NCBI GenBank assembly: GCA_030838025.1
Contig: JAUTXM010000199.1
Location: 1 to 6,295, forward strand
Direction: 5' to 3'
From: Acidimicrobiaceae bacterium
Lineage (GTDB): Bacteria; Actinomycetota; Acidimicrobiia; Acidimicrobiales; Palsa-688
Length of the DNA stretch: 6,295 nucleotides
A program made the position numbers and the translations under genes. The notes under the pieces are model-generated. The model made no database searches. It saw only the letters and a program-made list of their open reading frames with translations, and was not told the DNA's origin. Shown here piece after piece: positions 1 through 5,192 of the stretch; positions within the stretch are counted from its first letter, which is position 1; each line of letters opens with the position of its first letter.

Positions 1-654
1 GACTCGGGATGACTGCAGCCGTGACGCGCTCCAGTCGAGACCGACCGCACCGCGCCAGCCGGCGTCATTGGCCGTCGTCCACACCACTGCGGTCCAGACG
101 CCCGCGGCAGGTTGCGTTTGCTCGACCTGCGCGTAGGGCGCATACGGGGGGCTCGGACTCGACCACCCGGCCCAGGTTCTGTCAGGGGTGAGCAGCGTCA
201 GCCGGATCGCGGCTTGTTGTTGACCGTCGGTGCCGGCGGCGCGGACGCTGAGGTGGTCGGCGTGCGCTGGGACCGTGAACGTCGCGGTCTGGTAGGCGAG
301 CGGCTTGCCCGTCGGCCCGACGAAGGTCGGATCGTGCGCGGGGTCGAGGTGGACGTGGGCGGTGCCGGACGCGACCGGCGGCCCGAGGACCTGCACCACC
401 GGGTCGATCACCTGGTTTCGATCGCCGGTATTGGTCACTGGCACGTCAAAGGTTCGATCCGTTGACGGCGCCGCAGAGTCGACGATAGCGCTCGGCCCGG
501 CATGGTCGGCGGGGCCCATCCGGGCGGCGCGCTGCGCCATAGCAGCGACGTTTGGCGCCTCGCAGCCGCCCTTGACGCCGGCGACGTCCGACGAGGCCAA
601 CGGAGCTTCGACCTTGGTTGTCTCGGCGAGCAGCCACGTCCACCGAAGCAGCAT
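1..654 (-). CDS. C-terminal part of a subtilisin-like (S8) protein, no catalytic domain visible; runs off left edge
   Basis: This frame is open without a stop from position 720 down to 1, so its 3' end lies outside the window. The translation has GC-rich third positions and reads as protein: a stretch with TFDVPVTNTGDRNQ (about 470-430), then DPTFVGPTGKPLAYQTATFT, then VRLTLL-type and PAAGVWTAVVW motifs. These resemble the Fn3-like and jelly-roll domains that follow the catalytic domain in large secreted actinobacterial S8 peptidases (family knowledge, from memory). No Asp/His/Ser catalytic motif is present. The segment GGCEAPNVAAMA (about 575-535) is faintly like the subtilase serine motif GTSMAAPxVA with the serine region lost, which is speculative. 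The start is unclear: ATG at 654 is the first ATG after the upstream gene's stop, TTG at 705 and ATG at 540 are alternatives, and none has a good ribosome binding site. It could be a stand-alone secreted beta-domain protein or the decayed tail of a protease gene. Confidence 0.6.
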   Translation of the reverse strand, partial: MLLRWTWLLAETTKVEAPLASSDVAGVKGGCEAPNVAAMAQRAARMGPADHAGPSAIVDSAAPSTDRTFDVPVTNTGDRNQVIDPVVQVLGPPVASGTAHVHLDPAHDPTFVGPTGKPLAYQTATFTVPAHADHLSVRAAGTDGQQQAAIRLTLLTPDRTWAGWSSPSPPYAPYAQVEQTQPAAGVWTAVVWTTANDAGWRGAVGLDWSASRLQSSRV

Positions 655-721
655 CCCTGTGATCGGCGCCAGCGACTCGGACGGCGGAAGGCTGTCTGTT
701 CCCAAGGGCGGCGTGACCGCT

Positions 722-1561
722 CTAACGCCTGAGCTGGGCCAGCAACTGGTTGATGCACGCCAGCATTGCCCCCCCGCCAGTGCGTCCGGTCGGTGGGTAG
801 AAGCCGATCTCCAAATGGGGCCCACTTGAGATCCCGACTCTGCCGAAGCCTACGACGGAGATTTGCTGACCGGCCACGACGTGCGCGCCCACCGGTACGA
901 GGTCCGGTCCGGCGTGGCCGTAATAGACCTTCCGGCCGGCGAGCGGCCCGCTCGTGATTTGAAGCACCGGAGCGTTCGGTCCGAACCCCGAGATGCCCTC
1001 GCGGATGATCACGCCGGTACCCATGGCGAGCAACGGCGTGCCTCCAGGTGCGAAGTAGTCGACGCCCCCGTCGATGCTGCCATTCCGCAGATACTGCCGC
1101 GGCAGGGGGAGTCCCGCCGGCGACGACAGGGCGGTTCCCGGGACCGCCGGCAGCGCAGCGTGGCTCGCCGGGGCCGCCGCAGCCGCTGGATCCGGGGGTG
1201 TCGCCGGTCCGGGGGCGTTGGGCCCAGCGTAGGGCCGCCCGGCTACTTCGTCGCCCCTCGGAAGGGTCGAGACCGAGGAGGGTTCCGAGGTCAGTTGCGC
1301 CGCCCCGCTGCGGATGGATTCGGTGATGGCGGAGCCCAGGAGTCTGAAGTCGGTGGGACGGGCTGACGACACTGGAACGGCTGCCGACGCAGGAGCGCCA
1401 ACGGCTCCGAGCATCAGGATCGCCGTATCGATAGCGAGGAGACATCCCGCTGTCGACAGGACGCAGCGCAGACGGCGCGGCGTCATGGTCGGCCGCAACC
1501 GTTGCCGAATCCTCTGCCGCCCGCGCATGGCAATGCCCGATGACGAGCAGGTTCTAGACAC
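722..1561 (-). CDS. Secreted M23-like (LytM/peptidoglycan endopeptidase fold) protein with altered metal site
   Basis: A protein of 279 residues if read from GTG 1561, chosen because GGGGGAAAGGA lies 5 bases upstream. Later ATGs at 1528 and 1486 are possible; the last gives a more ordinary signal peptide. Residues 26-60 form a signal sequence: RRLR, a hydrophobic core, then APASA as the likely cleavage site, so it is probably exported. A Pro/Ala-rich linker spans about 113-152. The C-terminal half is the M23 fold: GGVDYFAPGGTPLLA (about 165-179), VYYGHAG with His216, GQQISVVGFG, and HLEIGF with His249. M23 enzymes cleave peptidoglycan peptide cross-bridges using zinc held by His, Asp and the second His of HxH. 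Here these are Asp164, Asp168 and Glu251, while the two catalytic-type His residues remain. I recall similar HLEIGF variants in other actinobacterial proteins, so this may be a conserved subgroup; activity is uncertain. Its stop lies upstream of the S8-tail frame on the same strand. Confidence 0.85.
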   Translation of the reverse strand: MSRTCSSSGIAMRGRQRIRQRLRPTMTPRRLRCVLSTAGCLLAIDTAILMLGAVGAPASAAVPVSSARPTDFRLLGSAITESIRSGAAQLTSEPSSVSTLPRGDEVAGRPYAGPNAPGPATPPDPAAAAAPASHAALPAVPGTALSSPAGLPLPRQYLRNGSIDGGVDYFAPGGTPLLAMGTGVIIREGISGFGPNAPVLQITSGPLAGRKVYYGHAGPDLVPVGAHVVAGQQISVVGFGRVGISSGPHLEIGFYPPTGRTGGGAMLACINQLLAQLRR

Positions 1562-1577
1562 CAAATTCCTTTCCCCC
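1562..1577 (-). promoter_or_regulatory. Ribosome binding site that supports GTG start of the M23-like gene
   Basis: On the minus strand GGGGGAAAGGA (1577-1567) is followed by ATTTG and then GTG at 1561-1559. The AAAGGA core sits 5 bases from the start codon. The other candidate starts (GTG 1594, ATG 1528, ATG 1486) have no comparable purine-rich site, so this favours 1561. The cost is a signal peptide with an unusually long basic N-region. Confidence 0.55.
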
Positions 1578-1624
1578 GACGTGCAGAATCGCACTGTCCG
1601 CCAGAAACGCCCCCGAAGAGCGAA

Positions 1625-1653
1625 ATATTAACAAGCGTTCACAAAGGCGACAA
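1625..1653 (-). promoter_or_regulatory. Sigma70-like promoter for the M23-like gene
   Basis: On the minus strand, TTGTCG (1653-1648) and TAATAT (1630-1625) are separated by exactly 17 bases. This lies inside the only clearly AT-rich stretch of the left half. Transcription would start near 1618, leaving about 57 bases of leader before GTG 1561. The spacer contains TTTGTGAACGCTTGTTAA, whose repeated TTGT steps could be a regulator site. The motif match is direct; its use is inferred. Confidence 0.5.
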
Positions 1654-2166
1654 ATACGAGCAGTTTCGGCGACAACACCGTTTCCGCTAAATACGGACAA
1701 AAGGCCGTAGCAACTTGACATTGCCGGCCAACAAAACAAGATCGGTGCCAGACCACGACGCTCGATTCGCGCAGATCCAGAACCCTTGGGGATCGATGGC
1801 GAAAGGCGTTTTCTGTGGCCAGCCGGCGATCCTGGCCGCTGGCGCTACGACCTTGCTCCCCCCGATCGGTCTGCGAGCGACGTGAGGCCGCCGTCGCACA
1901 ACCAGTACCGGCCATGTCGCCGCCCTACCGTGGACCCCCGAGTCGATCGCCGGTCCCAGTGGTGCCTTCGCCGGCGCCACTGACGGGCCCGACGCCTTGC
2001 CACCGACTGGAGTTCGCGCGGCAGTGCATGAAGAACCGCCGATCGCGGTCGGTCGATCCGGGATCGCGCCAGTCCTGGCCGCCAGGTGTCAGTATGACCT
2101 CGGTGTATCCAGCCGGCCAACGGAGCCAACGAACGGTGTTCAGCCCCAGGTGATTGGAGCGGGTCG
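1654..2166. other. Spacer of about 510 bp without a convincing gene
   Basis: The spacer lies between the minus-strand M23-like gene's promoter and the plus-strand channel gene. Frames of 60-110 codons exist on both strands (for example minus 1980-1687 and plus 1815-2153), but they are Arg/Pro-rich or lack start signals and recognisable motifs. The only stretch that reads somewhat like protein is minus strand 2152-1925, open but with no start codon and ending in TAG. The region probably carries the channel gene's promoter, which I could not pin down, and possibly decayed coding sequence. Confidence 0.5.
2054..2066. repeat. Perfect 13-bp palindrome (6-bp arms) upstream of the channel gene
   Basis: CGATCC-G-GGATCG is a perfect inverted repeat with a one-base centre, 101 bases before the channel start. 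GATCGCG also occurs as a direct repeat at 2041-2047 and 2062-2068. Short palindromes of this kind can be operators, but such sequences also arise by chance in GC-rich DNA. Confidence 0.3.
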
Positions 2167-2808
2167 ATGGCGGTGACTGGCGACAGCGCCAGATTGGAGG
2201 CTTTCAGCGACGGGGTCCTTGCCGTCGCGATCACCTTGCTGGCCCTGAACCTGTCGATTGACGGTCCCGGACCGGGACACGGATCGCTGGCGCACCAGCT
2301 CGCGGGCCGCTGGCCGGTGGTCGCGGCCTATTTCGTGAGTTTCTTCACCATCGGCATCATCTGGGTCAACCACCACGCCCTGTTCAAAACGCTGACTCAG
2401 ATCGACCGGACAGTGCTGTTCCTGAACCTGCTCCTATTGCTCTTCGTGGTGGTCATCCCGTTCGCCACCTCGACAATGGCCACCTATCTTCGAGCGGGTG
2501 GCAACGACGCCCATCTCGCGGCCGCGCTCTATGGATTTGTGCTCGAAGGTATGAGCCTGAGCTTCGGAAGCATCTTTGTCTGGTCCATTCGTCGCGGCCA
2601 TTTCCGACAGGAGTTAGAACCCGCGGAGGCCCGCAAGGCGATCCTGCGCTTCGGATTCGGCAACACCGTCTACCTGGTCGCGGCGGGCATCGCCTTTCTG
2701 AGCGCGCCGTTGGCGCTCGCGCTCTATGGTGCAATCGCGGCGTACTACATCTTCGAGCAAACGCCCTCGGCCCCCGAACCGGTGGCGGAGACGGAGACTG
2801 ACGGCTGA
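2167..2808 (+). CDS. TMEM175/DUF1211 family potassium channel
   Basis: An integral membrane protein of 213 residues, the usual size for the prokaryotic members. The family hallmark RLEAFSDGVLAVAITLL is at residues 9-25 in the first membrane helix. A second helix holds IGIIWVNHHALF (62-73), another family-typical motif. Further hydrophobic segments lie at about 82-101, 117-140, 165-181 and 182-199, giving six helices and a short acidic tail ending in ETETDG. Bacterial TMEM175 proteins are potassium-selective channels that assemble as tetramers, with the selectivity and gate set by hydrophobic residues of the first helix (family knowledge). GGAG at 2155-2158 sits 8 bases before ATG, supporting this start. 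The gene stands alone on the plus strand and no partner suggests what controls it. I am confident of the family; the physiological role here is unknown. Confidence 0.93.
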   Translation: MAVTGDSARLEAFSDGVLAVAITLLALNLSIDGPGPGHGSLAHQLAGRWPVVAAYFVSFFTIGIIWVNHHALFKTLTQIDRTVLFLNLLLLLFVVVIPFATSTMATYLRAGGNDAHLAAALYGFVLEGMSLSFGSIFVWSIRRGHFRQELEPAEARKAILRFGFGNTVYLVAAGIAFLSAPLALALYGAIAAYYIFEQTPSAPEPVAETETDG

Positions 2809-2827
2809 GCGGCCGGTACTCGGTCTG

Positions 2828-2861
2828 CCAGCAGGTCTCGGGGGAACCACGCACCTGTTGG
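2828..2861 (+). terminator. Stem-loop after the channel gene, possible terminator
   Basis: CCAGCAGGT (2828-2836) can pair with ACCTGTTGG (2853-2861): nine base pairs, one of them G-U, around a 16-base loop. It begins 20 bases after the channel stop codon. There is no following T-run, so it would be at best a GC-type terminator of the kind seen in actinobacteria. Position supports the role; strength was not computed. Confidence 0.35.
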
Positions 2862-2878
2862 TCATCCAGGGCCACGTG

Positions 2879-2930
2879 CCCGGCCTCCCGGTCGTCCCCG
2901 GCCTCCCGGTCGTACCGGCCGTACCGGCCG
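2879..2930. repeat. GC-rich tandem repeat, 18-bp then 9-bp period
   Basis: The 17-mer CCCGGCCTCCCGGTCGT occurs at 2879-2895 and again at 2897-2913 (period 18). It is followed directly by two copies of a related 9-base unit, ACCGGCCGT (2914-2922) and ACCGGCCG (2923-2930). The array lies in the spacer between the channel gene and the pyrimidine operon. Because the period is a multiple of three, every frame stays open and gives repetitive peptides such as PGLPVVPGLPVVP or Gly-x-x runs; I read these as by-products of the repeat. Confidence 0.8.
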
Positions 2931-2987
2931 CCCCGGCCACCCTTCGGGCGTCCAAGTCCGAAACAACCTCCTAGCATTGACCATCGG

Positions 2988-3015
2988 GGCTGGTGGACTG
3001 CTTGGCCTGCCAGCC
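2988..3015. promoter_or_regulatory. Inverted repeat just ahead of the pyrimidine operon, possible operator or leader hairpin
   Basis: GGCTGG (2988-2993) and CCAGCC (3010-3015) are inverted copies 16 bases apart, ending 6 bases before the Shine-Dalgarno of the first operon gene. A TTGACC hexamer (2977-2982) lies just upstream and could be a -35 element, but no good -10 follows at the right distance. Either a regulator site or an RNA hairpin near the ribosome site would fit; both are inference. Confidence 0.3.
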
Positions 3016-3020
3016 GAGAG

Positions 3021-3031
3021 AGGAGGGCTCG
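3021..3031 (+). promoter_or_regulatory. Strong ribosome binding site fixing the beta-ureidopropionase start
   Basis: AGGAGGG (3021-3027) is followed by CTCG and ATG at 3032. It decides against the in-frame upstream GTG at 2993, which would add 13 residues unlike the family's N-terminus. Confidence 0.8.
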
Positions 3032-3871
3032 ATGAGCCGATCGATTCGCGCTGCGCTGGTCCAGACCACATGGACCGGTGACAAGGAGACGATGATCAAG
3101 GCGCACGAGGAGTACGCCCATGACGCGGCTGCCCAAGGCGCCCAGGTCATCTGCTTCCAGGAGCTGTTCTACGGCCCGTACTTCTGCCAGGTGCAGGACT
3201 CCGCCTACTTCGCGTACGCCGAGTCGATCCCGGGCCCGACCACCGAACGGTTCCAGGCGCTGGCCCGCGAACTCAACATGGTCATGATCCTGCCGATGTA
3301 CGAGCAGGAGCAGCCAGGCGTGCTGTACAACACCGCGGCGATCGTCGACGCCGACGGTTCCTACCTGGGCAAGTACCGCAAGACCCACCTACCCCAGGTC
3401 AAGGGATTCTGGGAGAAGTTCTATTTCCGGCCCGGCAACCTCGGGTTCCCCGTGTTCGACACCGCGGTCGGCCGTGTCGGGATCTACATCTGTTACGACC
3501 GCCACTTCCCGGAGGGGTGGCGGGCACTCGGACTGAATGGCGCCGAGATCGTGTTCAACCCGTCGGCCACGAGCCGAGGTCTCTCGGCCTACCTCTGGAA
3601 GCTGGAGCAGCCTGCGTCCGCAGTCGCCAACGAGTACTTCATCGGTGCCATCAACCGAGTCGGCATCGAGGACCTCGGCGACGACGACTTCTACGGCACG
3701 TCATACTTCGTCGACCCCGAAGGCAAGTTCGTGGGTGACCCCGCCGACGCCCACAACGCCGAGCTCGTGGTGCGCGACCTCGACCTTGGCCTGCTCGACG
3801 AGGTCCGGGCCCGTTGGGCCTTCTACAGGGACCGCCGCCCCGACGCCTACAGCGACCTCACCCGACCCTGA
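3032..3871 (+). CDS. pydC: Beta-ureidopropionase (N-carbamoyl-beta-alanine amidohydrolase), nitrilase superfamily
   Basis: A cytosolic nitrilase-superfamily enzyme of 279 residues. It should hydrolyse N-carbamoyl-beta-alanine (and the 2-methyl form from thymine) to beta-alanine, CO2 and ammonia, the last step of reductive pyrimidine breakdown. The Glu-Lys-Cys catalytic set is visible: Glu44 in CFQELFYGPYF, Lys117 in YRKTHLPQ and Cys154 in IYICYDRHFPEGWR. The alpha-beta-beta-alpha fold pattern is complete, and the GFWEKFYFRPG loop (about 122-132) is typical of beta-ureidopropionases and related carbamoyl amidases. It is the first gene of a tight operon: the aminotransferase starts 18 bases after its stop and dihydropyrimidinase follows. 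That context favours N-carbamoyl-beta-alanine as substrate over nitriles or N-carbamoylputrescine; an N-carbamoyl-D-amino acid (hydantoin pathway) role is the main alternative. Its stop is TGA followed by C, in frame with the next gene. Confidence 0.88.
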   Translation: MSRSIRAALVQTTWTGDKETMIKAHEEYAHDAAAQGAQVICFQELFYGPYFCQVQDSAYFAYAESIPGPTTERFQALARELNMVMILPMYEQEQPGVLYNTAAIVDADGSYLGKYRKTHLPQVKGFWEKFYFRPGNLGFPVFDTAVGRVGIYICYDRHFPEGWRALGLNGAEIVFNPSATSRGLSAYLWKLEQPASAVANEYFIGAINRVGIEDLGDDDFYGTSYFVDPEGKFVGDPADAHNAELVVRDLDLGLLDEVRARWAFYRDRRPDAYSDLTRP

Positions 3872-3889
3872 CACCGCGGACCGCATCGA

Positions 3890-5182
3890 ATGGCCGACGA
3901 TCTCACCACCCGGCACCGCGCCGTGCTCCCGTCGTGGCTGGCGCTGTATTACGCCCGGCCGATCGAGCTGGTCCGTGGGGAAGGCCGTCACGTTTGGGAC
4001 ACCGACGGCAACCGGTACCTGGACTTCTTCGGCGGCATCCTCACCACCATCAGTGGCCACGGCGTCACCGAGGTGGTCGACGCCATCCGTGAACAGGCAG
4101 GCAAGCTCCTCCACACCTCGACGCTGTACCTGTCCCATCAGATGGTGGAGCTGGCCGAACGCATCGGGGAACTGTCCGGCATACCCGACGCCAAGGTGTT
4201 CTTCACGCCGTCGGGGTCAGAGGCCAATGACGCCGCCCTGCTGCTCGCCACCTGCTTTCGCCAATCCAATCAGGTGCTCGCCCTGCGCAACAGCTACCAC
4301 GGCCGCTCCTTCAGCGCCATCGCCATCACCGGCAACCGGTCGTGGTCGCCGACCTCCCTGTCGGGGCTGAGCGTCGCCTACGTCCACGGCGGGTACCGGC
4401 TGCGTTCGCCCTACCGGGGCCTCGACGACGCGGCCTACACCGCGGCGTGCGTCCAGGACCTGCGCGATGTGCTCGACATGTGCACCTCAGGCGACGTGGC
4501 CTGCATGATCGCCGAGCCCATCCAAGGGGTGGGCGGCTTCGCCGTGCCGCCCGACGGCTTCTTCGGGGCTATGAAGGAGGTGCTCGACCGCGACGGGATC
4601 CTGTTCGTCTCCGACGAGGTGCAGACCGGATGGGGCCGCACGGGCGACCACTTCTGGGGCTACCAGGCGCATGACATGGTCCCCGACCTGCTCACCTTCG
4701 CCAAGGGAGTCGGCAACGGGCTGGCCTTGGGAGGCGTCGTGGCCCGGGCCGAGATCATGGACTGCATCACGGCCAACTCCATCTCCACCTTCGGTGGCAA
4801 CCCGCTGGCCACCGCCGGGGCCCTGGCCAACCTCGACTACCTGCTGTCGCGTGACCTGCAGGGCAACGCCCTCAAGATGGGGCACCTGTTCGTCGAGCGG
4901 TTACGGCCGCTGACCAATCGCTTCGGGTACATCGCCGAGATCCGGGGCCGGGGTCTGATGCTGGCGATCGAAACGTGCCGGCCGGGCGGCATCACCCCGT
5001 GGCCCGAAGCCGCCGGTGCCCTTATGGAGTCGTGCCGCCGGCGGGGGCTACTCATCGGAAAGGGTGGCTTGTACGGCAACGTGCTGCGAATCGCGCCGCC
5101 GCTGTCGCTCACCGCGGCCGAAGCCGGCGAAGGACTGGACATCATCGAAGCGGCAATCGAAGAGGTCGGCGCAGCCGGCTGA
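3890..5182 (+). CDS. Class III PLP aminotransferase, probably beta-alanine (AGXT2-like) aminotransferase
   Basis: A full-length enzyme of 430 residues, fold type I, class III. The PLP site is complete: SGSEAND at 108-114, SYHGRS with Tyr136-His137 stacking over the cofactor, Asp242 in SDEVQTGWGRTG, and Lys272 in TFAKGVGNGLALGG as the Schiff-base lysine. The sequence style matches alanine-glyoxylate aminotransferase 2 and related omega-aminotransferases. Sitting between beta-ureidopropionase and dihydropyrimidinase, it most likely takes the amino group of beta-alanine (or 3-aminoisobutyrate) to pyruvate or glyoxylate, giving malonate semialdehyde. The donor and acceptor cannot be read from sequence, and 4-aminobutyrate is an alternative. 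The gene lacks a clear Shine-Dalgarno before ATG 3890, unlike its two neighbours, so translation may depend on ribosomes ending the upstream gene 18 bases away. The frame is the same as the upstream gene. Confidence 0.88.
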   Translation: MADDLTTRHRAVLPSWLALYYARPIELVRGEGRHVWDTDGNRYLDFFGGILTTISGHGVTEVVDAIREQAGKLLHTSTLYLSHQMVELAERIGELSGIPDAKVFFTPSGSEANDAALLLATCFRQSNQVLALRNSYHGRSFSAIAITGNRSWSPTSLSGLSVAYVHGGYRLRSPYRGLDDAAYTAACVQDLRDVLDMCTSGDVACMIAEPIQGVGGFAVPPDGFFGAMKEVLDRDGILFVSDEVQTGWGRTGDHFWGYQAHDMVPDLLTFAKGVGNGLALGGVVARAEIMDCITANSISTFGGNPLATAGALANLDYLLSRDLQGNALKMGHLFVERLRPLTNRFGYIAEIRGRGLMLAIETCRPGGITPWPEAAGALMESCRRRGLLIGKGGLYGNVLRIAPPLSLTAAEAGEGLDIIEAAIEEVGAAG

Positions 5183-5192
5183 AGGAGGGGTC
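5182..5192 (+). promoter_or_regulatory. Strong ribosome binding site of dihydropyrimidinase, overlapping the upstream stop
   Basis: AAGGAGGGG (5182-5190) shares its first A with the TGA stop of the aminotransferase and lies just before ATG 5193. This fixes the start and indicates co-transcription and probable translational coupling. Confidence 0.8.

Larger units (their letters stand above)
2809..2931. repeat. 11-bp perfect inverted repeat spanning the spacer
   Basis: GCGGCCGGTAC (2809-2819), directly after the channel stop codon, is the exact reverse complement of GTACCGGCCGC (2921-2931). The 101 bases between hold the stem-loop and most of the tandem repeat. In transcript form this could close a large branched structure. 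The low complexity of the arms makes chance pairing plausible. Confidence 0.4.

Noticed and set aside
435..1445. Long minus-strand open frame of 336 codons
   Set aside because: Very Arg-rich, no recognisable motif, and it overlaps the M23-like gene in another frame; the M23 frame has clear family motifs.
1687..1980. Minus-strand 97-codon frame in the spacer
   Set aside because: No ribosome site at its GTG, mixed codon bias and no recognisable motif; too weak to call a gene.
2726..2974. Small protein with PGLPVVP repeats after the channel gene
   Set aside because: It starts inside the channel gene without a ribosome site, and the repeats follow from the 9/18-bp DNA repeat.
2453..3388. Minus-strand open frame of 311 codons
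   Set aside because: It is antisense to the well-supported channel and beta-ureidopropionase genes and shows only low-complexity Arg/Gly sequence.
3537..4370. Plus-strand frame of 277 codons across the operon junction
   Set aside because: Ser/Thr/Pro-rich shadow of two real genes in another frame; no domain match.
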